Source of the DNA: Dyadobacter sp. SG02
GTDB taxonomy: Bacteria; Bacteroidota; Bacteroidia; Cytophagales; Spirosomataceae
Length of the DNA: 64,000 bases
Assembly (NCBI RefSeq): GCF_900109045.1
Contig: NZ_FNYL01000018.1
Location: 1-64,000, forward strand
Direction: 5' to 3'
Shown in pieces: positions 50,610 to 60,323 of this stretch. The notes below the pieces were generated by a model. It saw only the letters and a list, made by a program, of their open reading frames with translations, ran no database searches and was not told the origin of the DNA. The translations under genes and the position numbers were made by a program. The stretch's first letter is position 1. Every line of letters begins with the position of its first letter.

Positions 50610-50961
50610 ACTTTCTTCTTTTAATGCCTTCTACCATCTCTTTCTGGCGTCTCATGATATCTTCATCTGAATTCTGTTTTTCCCGACGAATTTGATCATG
50701 AATGGAGATTACAACTTCACTTGCAAACGAAGCAGGAATCACGGGTTCAATGACCGCTGTGTCTTCATCAAAGTTGTTTAATGACATCGAGTGGCTTTTG
50801 TAGTTGAAGGATTGGGGCACAACCAGGTTGAGCTTCTTACGCTCAATTTCTCTAACAGTCGCTACTTGATCCTTAGTGTTTTGTGCAAATGATTGATTGA
50901 ACAAACCAATCGAAACCGCGGCTGCGAGGCATACGGCTGTCACTCTCTTTTCTCTCTTCAT
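50608..50961 (-). CDS. small exported protein of unknown function
   Basis: 117 residues with a signal peptide (AVCLAAAVSIGLFNQSFAQ). The mature part is charged and ends with a helix rich in basic and acidic residues (IRREKQNSDEDIMRRQKEMV). It is not recognised. It is transcribed away from the coupling protein gene, whose start lies 82 bp away, and its stop codon lies inside palindrome copy 5. Confidence 0.6.
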   Translation of the reverse strand: MKREKRVTAVCLAAAVSIGLFNQSFAQNTKDQVATVREIERKKLNLVVPQSFNYKSHSMSLNNFDEDTAVIEPVIPASFASEVVISIHDQIRREKQNSDEDIMRRQKEMVEGIKRRK

Positions 50962-51005
50962 TATAATTCGTTTTTGTTGGTAAGTTAATTATTAAATTTA
51001 AAAAT

Positions 51006-51027
51006 TTATAGATTGCAAAATCTATAA
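51006..51027. promoter_or_regulatory. inverted repeat between divergent genes
   Basis: TTATAGATT (51006-51014), loop GCAA, AATCTATAA (51019-51027): 9-bp perfect arms. It lies between the exported protein gene (minus) and mobC (plus) and could be an operator for one or both. Confidence 0.45.
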
Positions 51028-51043
51028 CCATAATTTTGACAAC

Positions 51044-53188
51044 ATGACTAGTAATTCGGAGAAGGAGGGGAGAGTAAAGGGGGTTGACACACTATTTATT
51101 CTGACCTTGCTAATGGTGCTTTTACACCATTTTTGGTTCAATTTTCACCTTTTTGACTTTGTACCTTCACTTGGTCGATTCGATCCCCAATTGATGATTT
51201 CCAAAGTGCTCCTTCGTATTCAGGATAAGCATGGTATTTTTTCTTCACCGATTTACACGAAGGTTATCGTCTTCTTCCTCTTGATACTATACTCTATTGG
51301 ATCTCGCGGACGAATTGACCCCAATATCAAAGTCAAGGACGTATATATGTGGGGGTTACTTGGTCTTGTTGGATTCTTCGGAAGCATAGGAGTTCTTTAT
51401 ATAACATTCTTGCCCAGCGTGGCCATTAGTCTTATCTATATTTTCGTCTCGAATCTCTCGATCCTTTGGCTGGTTAAGGCTGGACAGCAAGCTTCTCGGA
51501 TTATGTATTTTCGAAACACAAATGATATATTCAATACTGAAAATGAGACGTTTCCGCAAAACGAACAGTATAAAAAGAATGAATATTCTGTTCACTTTAA
51601 AACTAAATACTACTACCAGAAGAAGTGGAGGACTGGCTGGGTGAATGTCATCAACCCATTTCGTGCGAATATGGTGTTAGGTACTCCTGGGTCAGGGAAG
51701 AGCTTCGCCGTGTTAAATCCAGCGATATGGCAAAGCCTTTGGAAGGGTTATACGGCCTATGTTTATGATTTTAAGTACCCAACACTGACATTGGAAGCAT
51801 ACAATGCCTATTTGAAAACTATTAACCAAAATCCTGGGGCCTGGGGAAAAGATAAAAATGGGAAGAACATAATACCGAAGTTCTTTGTAATCAATTTCGA
51901 CGACCTGGAGTTTAGCCATAGATGTAATCCCCTCTTACCTGAAACAATAACCGACACAATCGACGCATTTGAGAATGCAACTACGATCATGTTAAATCTG
52001 AACAGGGAGTGGGTAAAAAAACAGGGAGACTTCTTCGTTGAGTCTGCAATAAACTTTCTAGCTTCTTGTATATGGTTTATGAAATTAGTTTCTGAGAAGT
52101 ACAACGACCTGTTGGAAGCCGAGCAAAGAAGTGCCAACCCAGATCGAAATAAGATTTCTACCTATCGCCGTTTTGCAGGTGTTTGCACATTTCCACATGT
52201 GATAGAATTTGCCTGCCAAGAGGACATTGATACGATGTTCAAAATCATGGCCAAGTATGAGTCCCTTGAGGTATTCATTAGACCATTTGCGAGTGCGGCC
52301 AAGGCTGGTGCAGCAGATCAGTTGGAAGGGCAGCTCGCAAGTGTTCGAATTCCAATTGCCAAGTTGAGTTCCGAAATTATCTATTGGGTAATGTCGGGGA
52401 ACGACTTTTCGCTAGATATCAACAATCCGAGAGATCCGAAGATACTATGTACAGGAAATAATCCAGAAAGGGCAAAGATTTATGCGGCGGTGTTCTCCCT
52501 GTACACATCTAGAATGATAAAAATTATTAATAAGCAGGAAAAGTTAAAGTCTGCGTTGTTCTGGGATGAACTACCAACGATGTTTGTTAAGGGTATCGAC
52601 CAACTGATTGCCACTGCCAGAAGCAATAAGGTTGCCACATGGTTAGGTTTTCAGGATTTCGAGCAATTGACCAGGGATTATGGACAAGACGAGGCTAGGG
52701 TAATTTCTAATACGGTGGGAAATGTATTTTCAGGTCAACTGGTTTTCGAAAGTGCTGAGAAGCTATCGAAGCGCTTTGGTAAGACACAGCAGGAGAATGA
52801 GAACATCTCATTTGGGCGGGAAGACACAACGGTGTCGCTTTCAACATCTTTACACGATAGCATTCCCGCTTCTAAAATTAGCACATTAAAACAGGGTGAA
52901 TTTGTAGGCCAGTTTTCCGACAATTTCGGTGAAGAGTTTGACTTAAAGTCATTTAAGTCATTTTTTGTAGTGGATCAAGAGGGAATGAAGAAGCAGGTAA
53001 AAACACCACCAGCAATAGTAAATATCTCGAAACTCGTAAGCAAAATGTATCCATCGTCATTATACAATGATTCGGAAAAGGAGCAGTGGAAGAAGCGGAT
53101 TTTGAGAGACAATTATAAAAGAATCAAACGGGATGTGATTGATTTGATTCAATTTGAGCATGAACATGGAAATCTACCTGCTCAATAG
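51044..53188 (+). CDS. mobC: MobC/VirD4-like coupling protein (T4CP)
   Basis: 714 residues. Four membrane segments in the first 150 residues (LILLMVLLHHFW-like start, VIVFFLLILYSI, GLLGLVGFFGSIGVLYITFL, VAISLIYIFVSNLS). A RecA-like ATPase follows: Walker A MVLGTPGSGKSFAVLNPAIW (about 210-229), Walker B ALFWDELPTMF (about 504), and a C-terminal domain. It brings relaxase-bound DNA to the T4SS channel. Bacteroidota coupling proteins are called MobC or TraG depending on the author; here the VirB4-like gene at 38541 is called TraG. It is separated from the mob genes by the partition block. Confidence 0.88.
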   Translation: MTSNSEKEGRVKGVDTLFILTLLMVLLHHFWFNFHLFDFVPSLGRFDPQLMISKVLLRIQDKHGIFSSPIYTKVIVFFLLILYSIGSRGRIDPNIKVKDVYMWGLLGLVGFFGSIGVLYITFLPSVAISLIYIFVSNLSILWLVKAGQQASRIMYFRNTNDIFNTENETFPQNEQYKKNEYSVHFKTKYYYQKKWRTGWVNVINPFRANMVLGTPGSGKSFAVLNPAIWQSLWKGYTAYVYDFKYPTLTLEAYNAYLKTINQNPGAWGKDKNGKNIIPKFFVINFDDLEFSHRCNPLLPETITDTIDAFENATTIMLNLNREWVKKQGDFFVESAINFLASCIWFMKLVSEKYNDLLEAEQRSANPDRNKISTYRRFAGVCTFPHVIEFACQEDIDTMFKIMAKYESLEVFIRPFASAAKAGAADQLEGQLASVRIPIAKLSSEIIYWVMSGNDFSLDINNPRDPKILCTGNNPERAKIYAAVFSLYTSRMIKIINKQEKLKSALFWDELPTMFVKGIDQLIATARSNKVATWLGFQDFEQLTRDYGQDEARVISNTVGNVFSGQLVFESAEKLSKRFGKTQQENENISFGREDTTVSLSTSLHDSIPASKISTLKQGEFVGQFSDNFGEEFDLKSFKSFFVVDQEGMKKQVKTPPAIVNISKLVSKMYPSSLYNDSEKEQWKKRILRDNYKRIKRDVIDLIQFEHEHGNLPAQ

Positions 53189-53294
53189 CGTTTACCGCAT
53201 TTTAGCGTGACTTCGGTGAAATATAGATATTAATGCGGCAAATACCATTTCTAGAAATTAAAAATTACCATTTGTATAAATTGATAGACGTTTT

Positions 53295-53789
53295 ATGCGT
53301 AATTTCGAAAACAAAGACAAAACAACTAGTGAAAAGCACCTGGAAGAGTTAGAACTCTTTCTTAACGAATTTCGAAAAGTTACCATGACGCAGAACGAGC
53401 ATATTCATTCTATGCTAGATCAAATCTTCGATGACCCTGAGGCCTTGTCCCACTTTAATCACCAGCTTATATCAGTATGCATGCAAGCTCTTGTAGCAGA
53501 CATGATGAAGAATGGGAAGATGTCGGAACAAGAATTTCAGGAGCAGAGTAAGCGACCATCTCCGAGGATTTTGGAACCTTATGGCCTTACATATCAGCAG
53601 TATAGAGCACTATTGTCTGGAAATGGAACGTATAAGACCTATATCACTTTCAAGCGAATTTTGGAAAGGAACGGCTTCGATTTCGAGAAATTATTCTATT
53701 CGGAGAAATTGATAAAGATTGCGTACGCCATTATAGAGAGGAAGAATTCTGGAAATTATAAGATCAGTGTGCTTTCTCAGAAAGATTAG
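53295..53789 (+). CDS. hypothetical soluble protein after the coupling protein
   Basis: 164 residues, charged and helical (EKHLEELELFLNEFRKVTMT, DPEALSHFNHQLISVCMQAL). No known domain. It follows mobC on the same strand after 106 bp. Its 3' end overlaps the convergent M23 peptidase gene by 26 bp. The function is not visible. Confidence 0.55.
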   Translation: MRNFENKDKTTSEKHLEELELFLNEFRKVTMTQNEHIHSMLDQIFDDPEALSHFNHQLISVCMQALVADMMKNGKMSEQEFQEQSKRPSPRILEPYGLTYQQYRALLSGNGTYKTYITFKRILERNGFDFEKLFYSEKLIKIAYAIIERKNSGNYKISVLSQKD

Positions 53790-54432
53790 TTTGGTTACAT
53801 CGATAATAGAGATCGAGATAGGGCAGGGGATTTAAGACCTTGCCCTTTTTCTTTATTTCATAGTGAACGTGCTTTGCTGTCACCCGCCCAGATGCCCCCA
53901 TCCATCCAATAGTTTGACCAATTATTACTCTTTCTCCAATGCTCACGTCTACACCGGCTAAGTGCATGTAGGTTGTTGAATACCCAGCTATATGATCAAT
54001 TTGTAGAAAAATGCCAGCGGAATTTGAGAAGGAAACATTAGTGACCACTCCATCAGCTGTGGAGTGCACGTACTGGAAGGACAATTCGGAAGCAATATCA
54101 ATACCGTAGTGCTGTTTTCGTTTACCAGTAATTGGGTGTACGCGCTGTCCAAATAGGCTTGTGAAATAGGGTTTGGAGGTCGGAGAAATCGGGCTTATTG
54201 ATGGTATCCCGCGGAGAACAGTGGAATCGATCTTTGCAATTAGCCTATAATTTTCTTCAATGCTTTTTTCATTCATAGATTCAATGATTTCCATCAGGTC
54301 AATTCTGTTTGCCATTCCATGGCGACCCGAATCAGGTTCACATACATGCTTCCTTGTCTCAGCAAAGGTGTAATCGGTTAAGTAAAGAGTTGAAACCGTT
54401 ATCGCAATAATGAGTTTTATTGTGTTTTGCAT
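53764..54432 (-). CDS. M23/LytM-type peptidoglycan endopeptidase
   Basis: 222 residues, short signal peptide (IKLIIAITVSTLYLTDYTFA). LytM domain in the C-terminal two-thirds: HPITGKRKQHYGIDIAS gives the HxxxD pair (about 109), and the later pair is HVHYEI (about 187). Both metal-site motifs are intact, so the enzyme should cut peptide cross-links. Conjugative elements often carry such enzymes to open the wall for T4SS assembly. It is transcribed away from the next gene, with a 28-bp palindrome between them. Confidence 0.85.
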   Translation of the reverse strand: MQNTIKLIIAITVSTLYLTDYTFAETRKHVCEPDSGRHGMANRIDLMEIIESMNEKSIEENYRLIAKIDSTVLRGIPSISPISPTSKPYFTSLFGQRVHPITGKRKQHYGIDIASELSFQYVHSTADGVVTNVSFSNSAGIFLQIDHIAGYSTTYMHLAGVDVSIGERVIIGQTIGWMGASGRVTAKHVHYEIKKKGKVLNPLPYLDLYYRCNQTNLSEKAH

Positions 54433-54442
54433 ATTGATATAA

Positions 54443-54470
54443 AATTTATAATTTTATAAAATTATAAATT
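54443..54470. promoter_or_regulatory. 28-bp perfect AT palindrome in a divergent promoter
   Basis: AATTTATAATTTTA (54443-54456) followed directly by its reverse complement. It lies 11 bp from the start of the M23 gene (minus) and 17 bp before the 54487 gene (plus). It looks like an operator, or possibly a cruciform. Confidence 0.5.
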
Positions 54471-54486
54471 AACATTATGCATTCAC

Positions 54487-55575
54487 ATGGAAAGCAAAAT
54501 TATTTCAGGGGAGGAAGCCGAAAGTCTACATCCCGATCGCGGGGCTGCTTCAAACGATTCGAAGATAATTCAACAAATGTCCGCCCTTCAATCCGATGTT
54601 GCACTGCAGCAAGCTGTTCAAGAGGAAATCACAAAGAACTCTCAGATGATAGCAGAGCTCCAAAGAACCCATAAAGGCCTTGATTTCTCATGCGCGTTCA
54701 AGGACCTCGAAAACGACCAGGTTGCCTTGCAAATATTATCAGATAAGACTTATATGCAAAGAATGTTGCAGGGAGAAAGCGTACAATATCAGCGTGTCTC
54801 GCTCGATAGGGAAGGCCGTCCAGTTCGAAATTTTGGCACTGGCTTAATTTCACTCGATCGCAGAATTGATTCCTTGGTGCCTGTTGTTTCATTGGGCTAT
54901 TCGGCGCAAAATGCCTTAAACTCACAAATTAGATTGACCATGCCTGATCAAGAGGAAAGAAAATTCAGGTTCAATCTGAATGTAACTGAATCAACAGTGA
55001 CAGCCGCATTTAGAAGGGCAACTAACACCACGCTTCGTCCTGAAGAGCAAGACGAGCTTCGGCTTCATTCAGGAAATAATGACCTTGTAAAAGCTTTAAG
55101 ACAGCTTGATGCCTGGTATAGAATTGTTCCCGAGGAAAAAAAGGATCAGTTCAAGAATGATATAGCCACGGCCGCCTATGTAAATCTTGAAGCATCTGTG
55201 AAAACTAGAAATGGGGGAGAGCTGAGGCGACGAAACGAGGTTCCCTTGTTGGATTTGCCGCTTGAGATCAAGGGCGTGAAATTAAACGATAAACAAATCC
55301 TCAATTTGGCGAACGGACTTCCCGTAGCGGTTTCAGGTCTTAAAGACAGTAGAATTAAAGAACCCTATAACGCCATTCTTTCTTTAAATATCCTTCTTGG
55401 AAAAGTTCAGGAAAAGCCCAAAGAGGAAGCCAGTTCTGTAAATAAGGGAGCCAAGCAGAAGGTTCTAGATGGTAACGAATCATCACCTTCAACACGAACG
55501 GTAGCTAACTCGCCAAATGAGAAGGAGTCTGCTGAAACTAGAAAGGTTAGGCAGCAGCGGCTTCCAAGGCACTAA
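54487..55575 (+). CDS. hypothetical protein with a DUF3945-like C-terminal segment
   Basis: 362 residues: coiled-coil-like start (KIIQQMSALQSDVALQQAVQ), then a central mixed domain of about 200 residues. A C-terminal segment GVKLNDKQILNLANGLPVAV, followed by SGLKDSRIKEPYNAILSLN, resembles the DUF3945/DUF4099 repeats (LTDEQxxxLxxGxxVxIxG) of Bacteroidota mobile-element proteins. It is followed 33 bp later by a small gene and then the toprim protein. A role in DNA processing with the toprim protein and topoisomerase is plausible but unproven. Confidence 0.65.
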   Translation: MESKIISGEEAESLHPDRGAASNDSKIIQQMSALQSDVALQQAVQEEITKNSQMIAELQRTHKGLDFSCAFKDLENDQVALQILSDKTYMQRMLQGESVQYQRVSLDREGRPVRNFGTGLISLDRRIDSLVPVVSLGYSAQNALNSQIRLTMPDQEERKFRFNLNVTESTVTAAFRRATNTTLRPEEQDELRLHSGNNDLVKALRQLDAWYRIVPEEKKDQFKNDIATAAYVNLEASVKTRNGGELRRRNEVPLLDLPLEIKGVKLNDKQILNLANGLPVAVSGLKDSRIKEPYNAILSLNILLGKVQEKPKEEASSVNKGAKQKVLDGNESSPSTRTVANSPNEKESAETRKVRQQRLPRH

Positions 55576-55608
55576 TTACTTCCATACAGATAGATTCCGC
55601 ATAGAGAG

Positions 55609-55875
55609 ATGAACAGTAAAAAGCAATTGCTTCAGGATATCCTGGATAAATGGGGCCAAGATGCACTTGATCCCACCTGCGTGGCGGGTCAGATTGAAGA
55701 AGGTGAACCAGATATTATTGTAATGCCTAAGATTAGATCGAATCTTACAAATCAGCAGTGGTTTTCAATCCCACAGAACGAACGTGTTCTAATTTTCGAT
55801 TTTTTCCTTGAAAGCTTGTCTGAGGGCATTTTACCGCTGCATGACTTTATCACGTTCAACCTGAACTTCAACTGA
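55609..55875 (+). CDS. small hypothetical protein
   Basis: 88 residues, acidic, no signal peptide (KQLLQDILDKWGQDALDPTC...). It ends with DFITFNLNFN, 1 bp before the toprim gene, so it is co-transcribed with it. No recognised family. Confidence 0.6.
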   Translation: MNSKKQLLQDILDKWGQDALDPTCVAGQIEEGEPDIIVMPKIRSNLTNQQWFSIPQNERVLIFDFFLESLSEGILPLHDFITFNLNFN

Positions 55876-55876
55876 G

Positions 55877-58126
55877 ATGAATACAGCATTTAATAGAATT
55901 TCGGAGACCCAGCAAAGTACCTTGCAAGACCTTAACAGGAACGGAATTAGGTTTTTAGCAGCCGGAGAATTCGCGATAGATGCCTATGACCAATCGAGGC
56001 TAAACCCTAAGTTGACCTTACTTATTGATCCTGACCCAACAAACCGGGAGAGGTTTGAATCTCTCAAAGCCAATCCAGGACGCAGGTTCAATTTTGAGTC
56101 GGATCAAATACGCTTCAAAATGGCCGGTGAAGGCGAATTTGAGCAGCTTTACCGCAATAGAGTTGAGCACCCCGCGATTAGGAGGGACGATCCAAATCAA
56201 GTGGAGTCGGTACCGCATATCGGAATTGCCGATCTTTACAAGAAAACAGCAAAGGTCACAGTTGATTCGAGTCCTATGTATGTCGAAAAGGTCGAGCATA
56301 ATCTCTCAGTACTTTTTGAGGCAAGTAAGGTCTTCCCGGTGAAGGACATTAAATTGCCTGACCCAAGCTGGATTAAACAAGGTAAATTAACTTTGGAAGA
56401 TGCCTTTGATGTAGCAAATTCCGGCCCCAAGCACGTGCGATTCCCGAATAGAAACAAAATGGACGATAGTAATTCATATAAACCTGTTAGTAGGGACTTA
56501 AAGGAGCTGAGAGGCGCTTTAGATATCGAAATAGTGCTGCGTCACTATGGGTACACACCATCATCCAAAAACAAGGGTAACGGAAATGAAACTTATCGTA
56601 TCTACAAACCCGATGTTCCTGATTCAACGCAGCGTATTGTTGTAATGAATAGAGCAGATCTTCCATACAAGGGCTTTGTAGATCTTAACAATAGTAGTTT
56701 CAAAGGGGACTCGATAGAGTTTGTGAAGACTATGGAACAGGGAGATTGGAAACGGACATTCGAGACAATCGATCGCTTGTTGGGCAACCCTGATTATCCA
56801 AGAATGAAGCAATCTGTTGCTGAATTGCGCCCAACACCTTCTAAGAATTACCTTAATGACGAGAAGGTCATTCAAAGTGAGTTGATTAAGGACTATAAAG
56901 CGACCTTTGTTAAAACTGATAGGCACTTAGAATACCTACGATCCAGAGCACTCGACAGGTCGACAATATTAGCTCCAGAGTTTGCCACGCAAGTCATATC
57001 AGTTGTCACAACTAATTCCAAGAAGCCTGAGCAGACATTTCAAAACACGGCCTTTCCGCTGGTGTCTAGCTCCGGAAACATGCTTTCAATGGATATCCGC
57101 GCTAATGGGTTTAAAGCATTTCCGGAGGGGGAAAAAGGAGATGCCCTTTGGATGAGCAATCAGAAGGTTGAACTCACAAAGGATACAAGTTTTCGATCTT
57201 CAAACAATGGGATAATTGATTTTCCCAAGGGTACACAAGGGTTTCTTACAAAGGCTGGGTTTGTACACAATAATTTCTCAGGATTTTTGGCCTTTGAAAG
57301 AGGTACTGAGTTCAAGCATGTCAATCCCACTTCAATCATTCTTTCAGAAAGCCCAATTGATGCATTATCGTTCCATCAACTGAATCCACCCATCTCTGGT
57401 GAGAATCGGCTATACATATCAGCCGCGGGGAATCCTTCGAAACTTCAACAGTCCCACATTTCGTCAATCATAGGAAAAAACCCAGAGGCAAAGGTAGTTC
57501 TGGCGAATGATGCTGATAATCCAGGAATTAGATTTTCGGTAAACACTGTTGCCCTTGATCAAAAGTCCATGCTTAAACCCGACCTAGCGTTTATTCAAAG
57601 CACTGACAAAGACGGCCAGAGAGTAGGGTACAATCTTCTGACACTTCGATTTGAAGGGACTGTTCCTACTGAAAAGTTGTCTGAGAAGCTGTTGGAAGCG
57701 ACAAATAGTGCCTTTTCTAATCGAGTATCAGGTTTTCTGGCTGATCAAAATAGCAACCAGATTGGTGCCCAGGCTTTAAAAGTCGAGGCAACTCCCGAGC
57801 AAGTGGTTTCGGTTAATCCGAAACAGCCGAGCGAGAGCATTGTTTCAAATTCATTCAAGATCAAACTTAGTAATGAAACGAAGCAACTAGCAAACGTGCT
57901 CGAAGGTGTTGTCGCGCTAGCCAATGATCTTAACAAAAGCGACCGTTTTATTGTGGCTCGTCCGACCATTGCCCAAAAGGATTTCAACAACGAGTTGAAA
58001 GAGCGCGTCGGCAAAGCTTTCGATTCAACAAGTCCGCTTCGCTTTAATAGCGAGCAGACTATCTCGAAACATGAGCAGACAAAAAGCGAGCAAACTAAAC
58101 CTTCAAACAAACAAAAACTATCATGA
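55877..58126 (+). CDS. toprim-domain protein of the mobile-element primase group
   Basis: 749 residues. A middle segment (about 210-310; LRGALDIEIVLRHYGYTPSS, GFVDLNNSSFKGDSIEFVKT) resembles the CHC2-like start of primase-type proteins, but the zinc cysteines are absent. A DUF3991-like part follows (RHLEYLRSRALDRSTILAPE). A Toprim domain comes next, with Glu in ILSESPIDALS (about 490) and the Asp motif VLANDADNPG (about 543). It probably works on DNA ends or priming during transfer or replication, and may replace TraP, which I do not see in this operon. Its stop overlaps the topB start by 4 bp. Confidence 0.72.
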   Translation: MNTAFNRISETQQSTLQDLNRNGIRFLAAGEFAIDAYDQSRLNPKLTLLIDPDPTNRERFESLKANPGRRFNFESDQIRFKMAGEGEFEQLYRNRVEHPAIRRDDPNQVESVPHIGIADLYKKTAKVTVDSSPMYVEKVEHNLSVLFEASKVFPVKDIKLPDPSWIKQGKLTLEDAFDVANSGPKHVRFPNRNKMDDSNSYKPVSRDLKELRGALDIEIVLRHYGYTPSSKNKGNGNETYRIYKPDVPDSTQRIVVMNRADLPYKGFVDLNNSSFKGDSIEFVKTMEQGDWKRTFETIDRLLGNPDYPRMKQSVAELRPTPSKNYLNDEKVIQSELIKDYKATFVKTDRHLEYLRSRALDRSTILAPEFATQVISVVTTNSKKPEQTFQNTAFPLVSSSGNMLSMDIRANGFKAFPEGEKGDALWMSNQKVELTKDTSFRSSNNGIIDFPKGTQGFLTKAGFVHNNFSGFLAFERGTEFKHVNPTSIILSESPIDALSFHQLNPPISGENRLYISAAGNPSKLQQSHISSIIGKNPEAKVVLANDADNPGIRFSVNTVALDQKSMLKPDLAFIQSTDKDGQRVGYNLLTLRFEGTVPTEKLSEKLLEATNSAFSNRVSGFLADQNSNQIGAQALKVEATPEQVVSVNPKQPSESIVSNSFKIKLSNETKQLANVLEGVVALANDLNKSDRFIVARPTIAQKDFNNELKERVGKAFDSTSPLRFNSEQTISKHEQTKSEQTKPSNKQKLS

Positions 58127-60195
58127 AAGTTGTAATAGCAGAAAAGCCATCTGTTGCCAGGGAGCTTGCGAATTTCTTAGGTGCAACATCAAAACAAGAT
58201 GGTTACCTAGAAGGAAACGGATTTCAAGTAACCTGGGCAATTGGTCACCTTGTGAGATTAGAGGATCTCAATAGCTATCCTGGCTTTGAGAGCAAAGATT
58301 GGAAAGATACACAGTCCTCGCTTCCTTATATACCGGAACCTTTTCGGCTTGTTATAGCGAGAGATGATGTAAAGAAGCAATACTTTACGGTTAAGCGACT
58401 TTTTGACAATGCTACTGAAATTATTGTTGCTACGGATGCCGGGCAGGAGGGCGAGCTAATTTTTCGTTATATATATTCTCTATCTGGATCGAAGAAACCA
58501 TTTAGAAGGCTGTGGGTTTCTTCTCTGACAAGTGAAGCACTTGAAAAGGGATTCCTAAACTTGAAAAGCGGCTCTGACTATGACGATCTATATTTCGCGG
58601 CCAAAGCTCGCTCAGAGGCGGACTGGATACTGGGTATAAACCTTACACGGCTTTACACGGTAAAATTCGCCAATGAAAGCATACGAATCGTTTCGATCGG
58701 TAGAGTTCAGACGCCAACCCTTAACCTGATCTGTAAACGCTTCACTGAAAATAAGAACTTTCAAAAATCCCCGTTCTTTGTTCCGTTAGTGACTTTGAAT
58801 TACGATAGCAAGGATTTCATTGTAAAATATGAATCTCAATTTCCAGCGCCCCAAGCTGCTAATGAAGTTCTCTCAAAGGTCGGGGCCACACTTCGCTGTA
58901 CTGATAAGCGCATAGAGAGAGTTACGACAAATCCCCCCAAGCTGTTTAATCTGACGCACTTACAGCAACATCTGAATAAATGCTTCGGTTTTTCGGCGCA
59001 AAAGACTTTGGATCTCTTACAAAAGCTTTATGAGGCAAAATTGGTGACATACCCGCGAACTGATTCCAATTACCTGTCGGTTGATATGCGCGGTGATGTA
59101 GAAAGATCAATCCAGAAATTTATGGCCATGGTTGAGCCTGGCGCAATTGATATATCCGCAATTAACCCGGCTCCGTTTGATGATGAAAAAGTGACTGACC
59201 ACCATGCAATCATCCCCACCGGCATTGTTGCTAATTTGGAAGGGGATGAGGGCAGAATTTTTAAGTCTGTCGTTGAGCGCTTCCTGCAGGCATTTGCAAA
59301 GCCTTGCTATGACGAAAAGACAACCTTAATTTTTGGACCATTCAAAGCTATTGGTAAAGTTCCAATTGACCTTGGTTGGAAAAAAATTTCTTTGGTTTTG
59401 AGTGATGGAAAGTCGCCTGATGATGACGATCAGGTTGAAGACGAATTCATACGACTCCCTAATGTTCCGCATCACTCGGACTGCTCCGTAGTAAGTAAGG
59501 AATGTCATAAGGGCTTAACTGCCCCACCAGCAATTTTCACTGAGGCTACTCTTTTGAAGGCGATGGAGCATGCAAGCGATCAAATGGATCTTCCAGATAC
59601 TGACAGAAGGTTTGGTATCGGCACCCCAGCCACCCGTGCAGGAATAATAGAGGTTTTGATACATCGAAGCTATATTGAACGCCAGGGAAAGAAGCTAGTG
59701 CCAACACGCGCCGGCCAGACTTTATACTTGCTAACTAAGGATACAAAAATCGGAAGTATCGAATTGACCGCAATTTTTGAAGAAAAGCTTCAGGCAATTT
59801 CCACTGGTCAATACAGTCAAAGGAATTTTCTTAATGAAATAACGACGTTGACTGCTCAATCTGCGATAGTATTGCATACAATTGATGAAAGGGAGCATAC
59901 CATGTCTGTGGTGAGGGAAAGTAACGCTATTACATGTCCTAAATGTAAAAAGGGTACTATTTTGGAGAAGGATAAGTTCTTTGGATGTAGCGATTGGAAG
60001 TCTGGTTGCAGCTTTAAAATTTGGAATGAGTTTGCTGGGAGAAAGCTTTCCTTCAGCCAGATAACGGCAATGATTAAGAAGGGGAGAACTTCTCCGTTAA
60101 AATTTACGTCCTCTAAAACAGGAAAGGAATTCGAGGCTCCCATTAGATTCAACCTTGAAACGGAAAAGCTGGAATTCATATTCGAAAAGAGCTAA
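58123..60195 (+). CDS. topB: DNA topoisomerase III
   Basis: 690 residues, type IA topoisomerase. Toprim start VVIAEKPSVARELANFLGAT and acidic motif TDAGQEGELIFRY (about 105-117), catalytic Tyr in YPRTDSNYLS (about 310), and a C-terminal four-Cys zinc finger (CPKCKKG, FGCSDWKSGC). TopB decatenates DNA; element-borne copies are frequent in conjugative plasmids and ICEs, next to a toprim protein as here. The gene overlaps the upstream ORF by 4 bp and ends 20 bp before a 44-bp palindrome. Confidence 0.93.
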   Translation: MKVVIAEKPSVARELANFLGATSKQDGYLEGNGFQVTWAIGHLVRLEDLNSYPGFESKDWKDTQSSLPYIPEPFRLVIARDDVKKQYFTVKRLFDNATEIIVATDAGQEGELIFRYIYSLSGSKKPFRRLWVSSLTSEALEKGFLNLKSGSDYDDLYFAAKARSEADWILGINLTRLYTVKFANESIRIVSIGRVQTPTLNLICKRFTENKNFQKSPFFVPLVTLNYDSKDFIVKYESQFPAPQAANEVLSKVGATLRCTDKRIERVTTNPPKLFNLTHLQQHLNKCFGFSAQKTLDLLQKLYEAKLVTYPRTDSNYLSVDMRGDVERSIQKFMAMVEPGAIDISAINPAPFDDEKVTDHHAIIPTGIVANLEGDEGRIFKSVVERFLQAFAKPCYDEKTTLIFGPFKAIGKVPIDLGWKKISLVLSDGKSPDDDDQVEDEFIRLPNVPHHSDCSVVSKECHKGLTAPPAIFTEATLLKAMEHASDQMDLPDTDRRFGIGTPATRAGIIEVLIHRSYIERQGKKLVPTRAGQTLYLLTKDTKIGSIELTAIFEEKLQAISTGQYSQRNFLNEITTLTAQSAIVLHTIDEREHTMSVVRESNAITCPKCKKGTILEKDKFFGCSDWKSGCSFKIWNEFAGRKLSFSQITAMIKKGRTSPLKFTSSKTGKEFEAPIRFNLETEKLEFIFEKS

Positions 60196-60215
60196 ATTTT
60201 AAAATTTATCGGACT

Positions 60216-60259
60216 AAAATAATGAAGATGTTGTCATATGACAACATCTTCATTATTTT
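60216..60259. terminator. 44-bp perfect palindrome after topB
   Basis: Left arm 60216-60237 and right arm 60238-60259 pair without loop or mismatch (centre CATATG), followed by T. As RNA it would form a 20-bp stem with T-rich end, a bidirectional terminator for topB. As DNA it is also long enough for a binding or resolution site. Confidence 0.6.
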
Positions 60260-60262
60260 TAA

Positions 60263-60277
60263 AGCGCCAATGGCGCT
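60263..60277. repeat. short hairpin AGCGCC/GGCGCT
   Basis: Six-bp perfect arms with loop AAT, 4 bp after the 44-bp palindrome. It might belong to the same transcription end or to the leader of the next gene. Confidence 0.3.
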
Positions 60278-60323
60278 TGGCCCGGGTGACAGACCGGATT
60301 ATTCAATCTCAACATCATTTCTA

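Noticed and set aside
54477-54674. 65-codon ORF starting at 54477
   Set aside because: It is in a different frame from the 54487 gene, which is longer, has coherent composition and ends in a DUF3945-like motif.
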